DNA from: Mesaphorura yosii
Lineage: Eukaryota; Arthropoda; Collembola; Poduromorpha; Tullbergiidae
Length of the DNA stretch: 32,471 nucleotides
Assembly: GCA_009869945.1 (NCBI GenBank)
Contig: WIXG01000614.1
Coordinates: 1 to 32,471 of the forward strand
Direction of reading: 5' to 3'
Shown: positions 9,121 to 17,833 of the stretch, in pieces
Layout: every line of letters begins with the position of its first letter
Position numbering within the stretch: the stretch's first letter is position 1
Position numbers and translations under genes: made by a program
Notes under the pieces: model-generated
Told to the model about the DNA's origin: nothing
The model's database searches: none
Seen by the model: only the letters and a program-made list of their open reading frames with translations

Positions 9121-10579
9121 TCAGATGGCAGCCGCCAGTTTCTTCTTGATAAATTCTTCCCCCGTCTGAATGTTTTTTCTGAGTTCTGGAATCGCATTGT
9201 GAAGAAGTTCTTGTTCAAAAGGGCTTAATTTGCCGAGGCCCAAATTATTCTCGACTCCATGCGGCTTAAAAACACGTCAATAATAATTCGAAATTGCCGT
9301 GACAGATGATTTGAATTATTTACGAGCACTTCGAGTACTTACCCCGAGTATTACAGGCGTAGAGAAGTAGGGCGCCTCCGTCACGTCAGACTTGATGTAC
9401 GCGTACTCGACGACTCCTTCTTCTCCCTTCAGTGCCCTCAACACTGAGAATGTGAATCTGGCACCTGCGTAAGCCATGGAAAGTGTTGCCGAGCCAGTTC
9501 CTGCTTTGGCCTTGACCACTTCAGTGCCCGCCTCCTGCAAATAACAGAATGATGAATTTAGGGACTAAAAACTTATAATTTGTAACCCAGAATGATTGTC
9601 TACAATCGATGGAGCCACCAACCACCCGCCTGTCACCAACCTGAATGCGTTCGGTTAAAGCTTTGAGTTCTTCCGGCGTGAAATGCACTTCCGGGCTGCA
9701 TTGTGAAATTAATGGAATGATAGTTATTCCCGAATGTCCTCCGATCACAGGGCAATTAACGTCGGCCGGATCCAGTCCCTAGAATTACCGTCAAAGGGTC
9801 AAGGCTGAGTACTGTCTGTCTAATTAATATTCAAGGTGTATTTGTACTTGCTTTCGCCTCGGAAATGAATGTGTTGGCCCGCACAACATCCAAAGTGGTT
9901 ATTCCAAAAATTCTTTTCGGGTCGTACACTCCTGCTTTCTTGAACACTTCAGAGGCTATCGGCACTGTGCTGTTCACCTAGGAATAAATCAGTCATTGCG
10001 AAAATGAATACTGGTTTAATCTTTTCTGTAATAATTAAGTTACCCTTACCGGATTTGAAATAATTCCGATCAGAGCCTTCGGACACGCTTCAGCGCAGCC
10101 TTGGGCCAAATCGCGTACAATCGACGCATTCGTGGTAAACAAATCATCTCGTGTCATTCCAGGCTTTCTCGGCACTCCAGCCGGAATGATGACCAGGTCA
10201 CATCCTTTCAGTGCATCCCTCAGCTGGTCCTGACCGACGTATCCTCGAATCTTGCACCGAGTTTCAATGTGACTTAGATCAGCGGCTACTCCGAGTGTAT
10301 TGACAATGTCGAATAATGAGAGTTCATTTATCAGTTGGGAGTGCTTCAAGAGAAGAGATAGAGGCTGCCCAATTCCACCACTCGCTCCAAGCACGGCGAC
10401 TTTGGCGTTGACCTGTTTGGGAGATGGATCAGAAGATTAGGTCACGGAACCTGCGGATTTAGGTGAAAGACCTGACTGGCTCTGGAACCTACCGCGGGTG
10501 TAGTGCTTAAGAATTTTATGGAGAGTCCACTTCCACTGCTGAATACTATTGAAGAAGCTCTCCTGGTAAGACTCCACAT
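9121..10579 (-). CDS. Mdh2: Malate dehydrogenase, mitochondrial
   Basis: Six exons, 10579-10493, 10412-10050, 9977-9852, 9778-9641, 9534-9343 and 9264-9121, all joining in phase 0, give 349 residues. The enzyme interconverts malate and oxaloacetate with NAD in the TCA cycle. The first exon is a Ser/Arg-rich matrix-targeting sequence. The NAD-binding GASGGIG loop, the [16 protein letters not shown] loop, IISNPVNSTVP, the catalytic GGHSG and the SMAYAGARF segment match the mitochondrial enzyme. Introns are 72-106 bp; the one between 9851 and 9779 starts with GC instead of GT (AAA then gcaagt), an accepted minor splice class. It is convergent with the bHLH-PAS gene, the two stops lying 144 bp apart. 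Confidence 0.95.
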
Positions 10580-11511
10580 TTTAGTATTTGTGGTTAGCTC
10601 ATGCGCACAGTTGCACTAATTAAAAGCAGCAATTACTATTAGTCCGGCAGAATTAAGAAGATAATGTTCCAAATGAGCCACTGATAGAAAAAAAAAGAAA
10701 GACGATGATGAAATAAATTGATTTGGCGAGTACTGAAAATCGATCGTCATGAAATCTTTTCGCGGCTGCACCGCATTTGAGAAGACATTCTTTCATCTTT
10801 GTTCTGAGCATGACGGCATTACGAAATTGCGATTTGAGTAAAAATGACACTACTAGTTTTCCTGTGGAACGGACTTGCATTTCGCAAATTGTTCTATTTC
10901 GAAGCAGCTAGTGCGCAAAAATGATTAAGAAACCCTCCAGCCTTAATAAATTCTACGAATCTACGTGCTCTGGTAAGTTAATCAAAAATATTGACAGACT
11001 ACATGGCAAATTCTCAAAATTCACTTGCAATTTCAAATTCAATCGTGTGAGGCCACAAATATAATTTAATATGCAAATTGAAAAGTTTACAAGTTAAGTT
11101 AAACCACACTGTCAGTTTAATCGTAAGTTGTAAATTGTGTAGAAAACACTTGTATTTACAGTTAATTTACTGCGAAAAGCACTTCAGCATTAGCGCCAAT
11201 CGCCAATGCACTGGAAAATATTAGCAGAGTAATCCAGCACTCAAAAACGCATACGCGGTTTCTGTTTCTGCATAAATTACTTAGCTTTCTTTGATCAGCG
11301 TAGCGGCTTTTCCTTGAGCTGCCTGCGCGTACTTTAATCGTAATTCATAAATATGAGGATGTCATCCTGGAATGATTACTGAGAAATTTAGTTTAGAATG
11401 CGCAACTGACAATTATTTATGGGATTTGTTAATTGTAACTTGTTTAGCCTTAAATTACCTGGAAATGGATTGTAGAACCGAATTCAGCAGGAGTTGGCGT
11501 TGAAAGTTTTG
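10580..11511. other. Intergenic region between Mdh2 and the CAP gene
   Basis: Divergent promoter space. An unspliced minus-strand frame (10880-10653) and a short plus-strand ATG exon-like stretch (10921-10972, followed by gtaagt) are present, but neither has family features and I do not call them. The remainder is strongly AT-rich. Confidence 0.35.
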
Positions 11512-11518
11512 TATAAAA
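11512..11518 (+). promoter_or_regulatory. TATA box of the CAP gene
   Basis: TATAAAA about 97 bases before the ATG at 11609, with CA-type initiator candidates about 30 bases downstream. Confidence 0.55.
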
Positions 11519-11608
11519 CCTGGAGTATTGTGCATAATCACACTAATCACTAAAATCACCAGCTGAAATCAACCAGAATCAAGTTTTAAACTCTCTCCGC
11601 CTATCGCC

Positions 11609-12113
11609 ATGAATTCACCAGCCATATTGGTCGCCTTTTTTGCTGTCTTGGCGCTTTTCTCGACCGCCTCGGCTCAAACCTGCCTCTCCGAAACGAACCA
11701 GGCTCGGGCTTCCAACGGGTTGGGTCCACTTCAGAATAGTGCGCAGGTAAATCATGGACACGTTCAAACGTTCAAGCCCCCTTTCACGGTTTTCTCTTTG
11801 TCTTCAGCTCGCCGCCGCCGCCAAGGCTCACAACGACCGGATGATCGCGAACAACTGTTTTTCGCACCAGTGCCCAGGCGAAGCGGCTCTCGGTGACCGG
11901 GTGACTGCCACAGGATACCGTTGGGGTGGCGTCGCCGAAAACATCGCTGCTGGTTCGTCCGACTGCTCCGGAACAATGAACCAGTGGATGAACTCGGCTG
12001 GACACCGCGCCAACATTCTTGGAAACTACGTGCATGTTGGCTGCGCGATGGGAACCTGCAGCTCCTGCTCCTACCGGACGTACTGGACCTGCGTGTACGG
12101 CAGACCCCTCTAG
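11609..12113 (+). CDS. Small secreted CAP/SCP (PR-1 superfamily) protein
   Basis: Exons 11609-11746 and 11808-12113 (61-bp GT-AG intron) give 147 residues. A clear signal peptide ends near FSTASA-QT. The mature protein is one CAP domain with almost nothing else: CLSETNQARASNGLGPL, then AHNDRM, FSHQCPGE, the signature VAENIAAG, and WMNSAGHRANIL with the second conserved His, then a Cys-rich end. His and Glu of the CAP cavity are present. The short domain and the AENIAAG...GHRANIL spacing look closer to bacterial, plant and fungal minimal CAP proteins than to the longer venom-allergen type common in arthropods. Extracellular role; the ligand is unknown. TATA-driven. Confidence 0.85.
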
Positions 12114-12189
12114 GCGGTCCGCTCTTGGTTTATTTCAATGGATTGTTTATTAAACACGTAGAAGTTATTTCACAGCCGCAATTTGTCAA

Positions 12190-12465
12190 TCACAACTTTT
12201 GCCACCGTTTTCCCTGCAGCAGCGTGAGAACGGGCGTGTCGATTTTGACTGCTCCACAAACGCCTTGTGACACGCAGCGACTCGGCAAACGTACGGCTTG
12301 ATTCCCAAGTGCGTCGCTCGACGGTGTTTGCACATATTCGCTGCAGCAGTGAACGACTTGAGGTAACGGTCGAACGGCATCTCGCCCATGCAAGTCTAAC
12401 GTGTACACATGAGTTCGTTCGTTGTGAAGGATCTCTTCTACGTGCAGGCGTGTGGCTTGATATTG
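12190..12465 (-). pseudogene. C2H2 zinc-finger pseudogene, three degenerate fingers
   Basis: One minus-strand frame reads through three consecutive finger units, broken by TAG codons at 12440-12438 and 12398-12396. The first unit starts IKPHAC and has lost its second Cys to a stop; the second (MPFDRYLKSF...CKHRRATH) lost both Cys but keeps both His; the third (IKPYVC...ACHKAFVEQSK) keeps both Cys and reaches its His pair (TRHARSH) only after a one-base frameshift. Linkers keep recognisable LGIKPY spacing. It lies between two convergent genes. The order of damage suggests an old loss, not sequencing error alone. Confidence 0.65.
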
Positions 12466-12601
12466 ACGCTGGTGTCACCACCGTCGCCATCGTCATCGAC
12501 GTGGATACGTCGAACATGCATCTTAAGGCAGAACTTTGTCGAGTACCTCGCAACAGAAATGCGCAAATCGTAAACAATCCGTAAAATTAACGTTTAAATG
12601 C

Positions 12602-12607
12602 TTTATT
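12602..12607 (-). terminator. Poly(A) signal AATAAA
   Basis: AATAAA on the minus strand about 118 bases beyond the stop of the 12725-14047 gene. Confidence 0.55.
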
Positions 12608-12724
12608 GACAATTATACAGAAGAACTCATGAATTAATCGTACGTAATCAATGCAGTGGCTAACCTTTAAATAAATACTGACTAAATCTTAAAAAATACG
12701 AAAATCTTAATTCCGATTTCTAGC

Positions 12725-14047
12725 TTAGCTGTCCAGCCGCTCTCGCCGAAGGCACGTATAAAAATTCGAGTAATTCGTAAAAAACACGTGCATCGTCGTG
12801 AGTCCCTGATTCTTGGATTTCTCCAGGAAGCATTGCGGCGCGGAGAGCCCCACAATCATCTGCGAACCGCCAAGCCAGAGGAGCGGGGGAAGATTCTCGA
12901 AGTGGTTCCGCCACACTTGGCCGATGATGACGAAGCCAAAGCCGATCAGATACCCGTGATTGTCGTACACGCCAAAGACGGGGACGACCTCCTGGCAGTT
13001 TGTCTTTGCCCACTCCTTCACCTTGTAAAAGTTGTGGTGGCCCATCCCCACGAAACATTCGTTCCGGGACCACCCAGCAGCGAATGCTTTCGTGCGCGAG
13101 CGGGGAACGTACAGCAGATTATCAGGGGAGGTTCCGTTCTGAACAAAGAGGCCGGTTCCTGTGCCCGAACCTGCGGGATCCGTCAACTCGGAGGAGTTTC
13201 GGCCGGTCGTACAAATCGTTCCTATCAAAATACAAGAGCATGTGCATTACATTCGCGAATCTGAATCCCGAATTATGTCAAAACTTACTTGGACCCACGA
13301 AATACACCGTGATTACATAAACGTCTTGGCCCTGGAGCGTGTCCACATTATAAAAAGGGACCCTATCGAACCGGAAGTCGTTTTTCTTCTCAACTACGGC
13401 CTTCTCCAGAATCATTTGTATCCCCGCCACGGTTCCCTGCACGTCGTACAGGAGGGCAATACTCGGACCCCGACTTTCGTTCGGCTCGATGAAGCGGAAG
13501 CCGTTGTAGCGGCCGCCGTTCGTGCAGTCGCCCGCGCTGAGGTTGATCCAGTCGGCGGCGGCCGAGCTGGAGGCGGGGTCGGACTGCCACCGCCGAGCGC
13601 TGGCGATGGCGGAGACGTGCCGTGGCATGGGCTGATAGTAGTAACGAGAGAAGGGGTTCAAGCTAAATTTCACTGGAAAAAATACGACCAATTCGATCAA
13701 TTTTCGACCAAAATTACCATTACCACGAATTCCAGTGAAATCCACTGCTGCAGGGGCTTCTTACCTTTTAGATTGGTCCATGGCGTTGGTTTGTGGCCAC
13801 GACCTGCGCCTGTGCCCTTGCCGATGGCGATGGCAGCGTCAAAAGCTGCGTCGGCCAAATTCATCGCGTCGTCCACAGCGGCGTCGGTCCATGCCACCGC
13901 ATCGTCGGCCAATGCCACCGCATCGTCGGCCAATGCCACCACATCGTCCACATCGAGGGCTCCCTCAACGCAGTGGCAGTGAAGCCAAAGCCCAAGGCAG
14001 ACCCACATGGGCGCAAGAAACATGAACGTCTTTCGTGAACGGCCCAT
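12725..14047 (-). CDS. Secreted protein with acidic heptad repeat and a conserved C-terminal arthropod domain (387 aa)
   Basis: Three exons, 14047-13765, 13672-13289 and 13221-12725, join across GT-AG introns of 92 and 67 bp. The protein has a signal peptide (MWVCLGLWLHCHCVEG), then a 7-residue repeat of type DDAVALA that continues as degenerate Asp/Ala heptads over about 40 residues, probably an amphipathic helix. A large C-terminal region follows. It includes WINLSAGDCTNGGRYNGFRF, DDRY-type beta segments, CFVGMGHHNFY, VPVFGVYDNHGYLIGFGF and GLTTMHVFFTNY. The GMGHHxxY ... VFxxY ... TTMHVxF pattern resembles a family of uncharacterised secreted arthropod proteins as I remember it; I know no function. 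Odd point: the acidic repeat sits between the signal and this domain. Poly(A) signal at 12602. Confidence 0.75.
13886..13948. repeat. 21-bp tandem repeat, three copies
   Basis: Three units of 21 bases (13886-13906, 13907-13927, 13928-13948) differing at one to a few positions. They encode the DDAVALA heptads of the secreted protein on the minus strand, so the repeat keeps the reading frame. Confidence 0.85.
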
Positions 14048-14131
14048 TTTGCTTGACAACTAACTGTAGACTGGCCAAGAGATATTACTGTGCAGTGGTG
14101 CCATTTATTATTGGCCGGGACTTCTATTCCT

Positions 14132-14138
14132 TATAAAA
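14132..14138 (+). promoter_or_regulatory. TATA box
   Basis: TATAAAA about 56 bases before an ATG at 14188. The spacing fits a core promoter for the plus-strand candidate gene. Confidence 0.4.
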
Positions 14139-14187
14139 AATACTGGTTTACGTTTGCGTGCATTTACATTTGCAGCACGAACGAACA

Positions 14188-14590
14188 ATGTCGTCGTCGT
14201 CCAAAATTTCCAATGAAGGAGCAGTGACGATGGAAGTGGCTTTTGACGTTGAGATCCAAAAGGCAGAAGGCAGATTATACGGTTTCTTTAATTGCCATGT
14301 GATTGTGGTGATTATTCACGTGTGCTTGATGTAACTTAATTTTCATTATCACCTCCCCTGCCCTTACTCTTGCGTTCCGTATCGCACTTGACATTCCAGA
14401 CGTCTGCTGCATCAGGGAAATCGATAAAACTAGAACCTGTTTGGTTATTAGAACCTTGATTGATGGGATGATCGCCTTCGTCTCGGCGCGAGCGCATTCA
14501 CACGCTGATATCATCGATGCATTAAGAAGGCTAAAAGACCGTGTGGATTCTACAATTGAAACTTGGACTGGAATTGGAAGCAGAAGCTGA
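14188..14590 (+). CDS. Possible small two-exon gene, splice site uncertain
   Basis: After a TATA box, an ATG opens MSSSSKISNEGAVTMEVAFD. One reading splices 14188-14330 to 14452-14590 (donor gtaact, acceptor attag) for 93 residues. Another uses a weak donor gtttct near 14280 and the stronger acceptor at 14400 (attccag). Both end in the same frame, whose tail (HADIIDALRRLKDRVDSTIE) looks helical. I do not recognise the protein. The minus strand is also open over this interval (14744-14275, about 156 codons without a stop, no early ATG), so the coding strand is not certain. Confidence 0.3.
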
Positions 14591-15073
14591 GATTGGTTCT
14601 TTCGGCTAATTCTTTGATCCACGTCTTCTGGGAATCTCATTTTTTGGTCTTCATGCAATTCTTGGAACGTAATGGGGCCTGAGTCAGTAACTGTCAACCC
14701 ATCAATCGTGCTCTCATTGTCGGATGATGAGGAGATTCCAGGAATTTAAGGTGAATCACCTCAGCCGACCAGCTGGTCAAGTCAATTTGCCGTCTTCACA
14801 GAACCACGAACGAAGGGTGTATCGCCCTTTCGTCAAATGTTTAATGTTTAAAGATTTCGAATTCATGGAATGCACAAACCGGAGTAAATTTTCGGCCGAA
14901 TTTCTTTCAGGTGGTCGAAGATTCTGTTAAATTGCATCAAAGCGGTCGCAAAATGAGAACTTGTTTTTAATAAGTGACGGTGATGTGACATTGTTGTTAA
15001 ACGTTACGGGCACGAAAACGACAGCGTAATTGCACTCAATGTCAATAGTAATTGTGAAGGTAGTCTGTCGGTC
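14591..15073. other. Intergenic, nothing recognised
   Basis: A 68-codon plus-strand frame (14724-14930) has no family features and is not called. No RNA or repeat is seen until the tandem array starting at 15091. Confidence 0.35.
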
Positions 15074-15397
15074 ATGTCGCTCGGCTATGCTATACTTGTT
15101 TATAGCATAGCAAGCATGTGTATGCTTGTTTATAGCATAGCAAGCATGTGTATGCTTGTTTATAGCATAGCAAGCATGTGTATGCTTGTTTATAGCATAG
15201 CAAGCATGTGTATGCTTGTGCGTACTTCGCCCATATACCGTGTGCTCGCCTCAATAGCCGTTCAAGGTCGAGTCCGAGCCAGAGCAGAGCAGAGCTTACG
15301 TAATCATATGTTTAAGTATTTACTCGCAATGCAAGTGATATCAGGCACTGGAACGTCGACAATACGCCTTACAAGTGCAGAATTGTACAGTGAGTGA
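15074..15397 (+). CDS. Repeat-built hydrophobic ORF upstream of the second HIF-like gene (107 aa)
   Basis: An ATG-started frame of 107 codons. Its first half is a 30-bp tandem repeat read in frame, giving four copies of the ten-residue unit LVYSIASMCM, a stretch hydrophobic enough to span a membrane; the second half is basic (RVRARAEQSLRNHMF) and has no motif. The stop lies 55 bases before the start codon of the bHLH-PAS gene, so this may be an upstream ORF in that gene's leader, an independent de novo gene, or a chance frame carried by a satellite whose unit is a multiple of three. Confidence 0.3.
   Translation: MSLGYAILVYSIASMCMLVYSIASMCMLVYSIASMCMLVYSIASMCMLVRTSPIYRVLASIAVQGRVRARAEQSLRNHMFKYLLAMQVISGTGTSTIRLTSAELYSE
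15091..15220. repeat. 30-bp tandem repeat, about 4.3 copies
   Basis: Units start at 15091, 15121, 15151 and 15181, with a partial unit to 15220. The first differs by one base (tatac for tatgc); the next three are identical. Each unit contains inverted arms ATGCTTG and CAAGCAT around TTTATAGCATAG, so each copy can fold as a hairpin. The near-identity suggests recent expansion. Confidence 0.95.
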
Positions 15398-15404
15398 GTG
15401 AATT

Positions 15405-15435
15405 GATTGCAGTGCAGTCAGATTGCAGTGCAGTA
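15405..15435. repeat. Short tandem duplication in the leader of the bHLH-PAS gene
   Basis: Two adjacent copies of a 15-16 base unit (gattgcagtgcagt followed by ca or ac) at 15405-15420 and 15421-15435, ending 17 bases before the start codon. Confidence 0.7.
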
Positions 15436-15451
15436 CAGTCTAGCAATTAAA

Positions 15452-17453
15452 ATGGGATCGACGACTACCGACGATGACGACCGGCAGCCATCGCCATCGC
15501 TGGCGCTCGTCCGACCGACTCTCGCTCCAGGCCCCCGCGCAACTCGCGCCCGGGCTCGGCGCACGACAGAATCCGTCCTCCTCCAGGACCTCGGGAGCGC
15601 TCTGCCCATCTCCCAACGCACCCTCCGCTCCCTGGACAAGATTTCCATCCTTCGGCTGGCAGTGGCGGAGCTCAGGCTCAGGCAACTCTTCGGCGGTGGC
15701 CGGACGCGCATGACAAAAGAGGAAACCTGGCCGGGCTGGACGCCAGAAGACTACGCGCTAGAGGAGCTGGTCGCTGGCGGGTTTCTGATCGTCTTGTCGG
15801 CCACCGGTGATGTGATTTACGTGTCGGAGGCCATTTCGGAGTGTTTGGGCCTCCACAGCTGGGAGGTAATGGGCAAAAACATTTACGACTACGCTCTGCC
15901 CGAAGATCACACCGACATCGATCAGCTGTTGGCGTTTGAGTTTGGCGGTGACGGGGTGACGAATTACCCGAGCCCCCGAACGGGCCTTGTTCGCCTCAAA
16001 TCCACACTGCGCTCACAAGATAATCCAGTTTACTTCCGGCCCACTTCTAACAGGGTGATCTACTTCAGCGGAAAACTGTACCTGAAGTCACCCTCACCCG
16101 CCGCTGGCAGGGGCTTGAACGTGGGTGCCGCTGCCGACGACGACTCCAGCGCTAGCGCCTGGCCCTACTTCATCGGCGTAGGCCGCTCAATCCCGCATCC
16201 AGCCGACCACGACTACCCTCTTCCTACATTGAGTAGTCGGACTTTCGTGTCCTACTGCTCAGTCACAAATTTGACGTTCTTGAACGTCGACAAAGGGTAA
16301 GTAGGAGCCAGGAACCACCAGCCCACAGGATAGGACGAAACATTTTAATACTTGAATGTGCATTTTATAGATTAGAGCGCCTGCTGGGCTTCAGCGCCCG
16401 GGAACTGATGAACAAAACGGGGTTCGATTTCTACCACAATGAGGACCTCCCTGCGATGCTTCCTAGATTCAAATCACGTAAGCCCCAATGCTAATTGCTA
16501 AGACTCCACCTCCGCCGACCCAATGCGCCTTGTTATCTTCTGTTTTTAATGCCCCCTTTGTCTTCACAGTGTTCAAGCAGGGTCAGAGCTTCTTCGAGCC
16601 GTACCGCTTCCTGGCCAAAGGCGGGGGCTGGGTTTGGATGACTGCGGAAGCCTCGACTATTTACAAAAACAGCTATCGGGCGAATAACCACCGCACCACA
16701 AATTCCTCGCAGGTCGTGTGCAGGTGCATCGCCCTCAGCGAGGTCGAGACGAATGAAATCGTGTCGGTGGCGCAGTTGCCTGACGGGCAAGCGCTGACGA
16801 GCCAGGCGACGGCGACGGGGAACGACTGTGATTTTGAAGAGTGCAGGTCTTCGCCGTCTTCGGATTCGTCTGATCCGTCTTCGTCGTCGTCCTCTCCAGC
16901 AGCAGCTAGATCGAACGCTGACCTCTTCGAAGAGCTCCTCCAGTCTCGCTCCGCTTCAGATTCAAGCCCTGATATCGCTGTGGACTGGGACGACAGCATT
17001 GAAGAATTCAGCAAGTACGTGCCGCAGCTGTCGGAGCCCTCGCCTCTGCCACTGAAGGAGGAACCCGTCTCCGTCGACGACTTCTACACTGACCTTTCAG
17101 TGCTCGCAGGTGACGTGGACTTCACAACCCTCCCAGTCTTTACCCAGGCGCTTGATGCCCTCTTCGTACCGGAAGAGCAGCCGACGACCACCGCCACCAC
17201 TTATCACCACTCGTCGGAGTCAGAAAGCAATGCCAATTTCAATGGCAGTGGCATTGGATACAACAGTTCCGAAACCGAAGGCGTGACGAGATGGACGATA
17301 GACAACGCTTTCCTTGAAACACTCATCGGTGGTGGTAGTCCCGACTACGACTTGGAACTGGAGCCAGTTGAAGCAGGTGAAGGTCACAGCCAAAATACGA
17401 ATACCGACCCAATCGTCAACGCCAAGAAGATGAGGGTTCAGGATTGGCAATAG
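15452..17453 (+). CDS. HIF-alpha-like bHLH-PAS transcription factor, long copy (611 aa)
   Basis: Exons 15452-16296, 16371-16477 and 16570-17453 join in phase (74- and 92-bp introns). The bHLH, about residues 28-80, has a weak basic region (ATRARARRTTE) then LPISQRTLRSLDKISILRL. PAS-A is about 101-225 (GFLIVLSATGDVIYVSE, VMGKNIYDYALPEDH); PAS-B about 250-365 (LLGFSARELMNKTGFDFYHNED, then FLAKGGGWVWMTAEASTIY), close to HIF/Sim. The C-terminal half is Ser- and acid-rich and includes SKYVPQL, PLKEEP and DLSVLAGDVDFTTL, residues 492-505. That last segment resembles the LxxLAP degron of HIF-alpha but reads LSVLAG, with glycine at 498 where the hydroxylated proline would be. Nuclear ARNT partnering is inferred from family. 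Poly(A) signal at 17553. Confidence 0.82.
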
Positions 17454-17552
17454 CAATAGGAAGACCGGTCCAGTGTACCAATGTACAATATAATGCCAGT
17501 TCGGTTAGGAGTTAAGTTCAAGTTCAATTAAGAATTCTGACTTGTCACAACA

Positions 17553-17558
17553 AATAAA
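17553..17558 (+). terminator. Poly(A) signal AATAAA
   Basis: AATAAA 100 bases after the stop of the long bHLH-PAS gene. Confidence 0.6.
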
Positions 17559-17743
17559 AGTATGTAATGTGTTTGCAAGCCGTTTCAGATGAATTCATGT
17601 AATTATGAGATGCGAACAAAGATCACATTGAGGGAACCGGGAATCAGTCGACAATCGAACACGTCGTATTTCATCTGCACGCATGTGACGACTGACGAGT
17701 GCGTGATTGATAAGAATTACTAAAGTTCATGATCGTCTCGTAG

Positions 17744-17751
17744 TATTTAAA
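17744..17751 (+). promoter_or_regulatory. TATA-like element
   Basis: TATTTAAA about 83 bases before the start codon at 17834, followed by CA-rich initiator candidates (TCACTTCCACAG). Confidence 0.35.
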
Positions 17752-17833
17752 TCACTTCCACAGTGATTAATCAGTTAATTTATCGTTTACAGCTGCCAAT
17801 AGTGCTTTAGTGACTGGCAGTTTGTTTTTCGGA

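Noticed and set aside
10653..10880. Minus-strand 75-codon frame with a hydrophobic end
   Set aside because: No promoter, splice or family evidence; AT-rich region where hydrophobic codons arise by chance.
10921..11190. Possible tiny spliced ORF (first exon 10921-10972, acceptor near 11160)
   Set aside because: It would give fewer than 30 residues with no motif; the splice pair is plausible but common by chance.
17420..17447. VNA in the C-terminus of the long bHLH-PAS protein as a factor-inhibiting-HIF asparagine site
   Set aside because: Only three residues agree and the surrounding sequence (DPIVNAKK) lacks the other known contacts.
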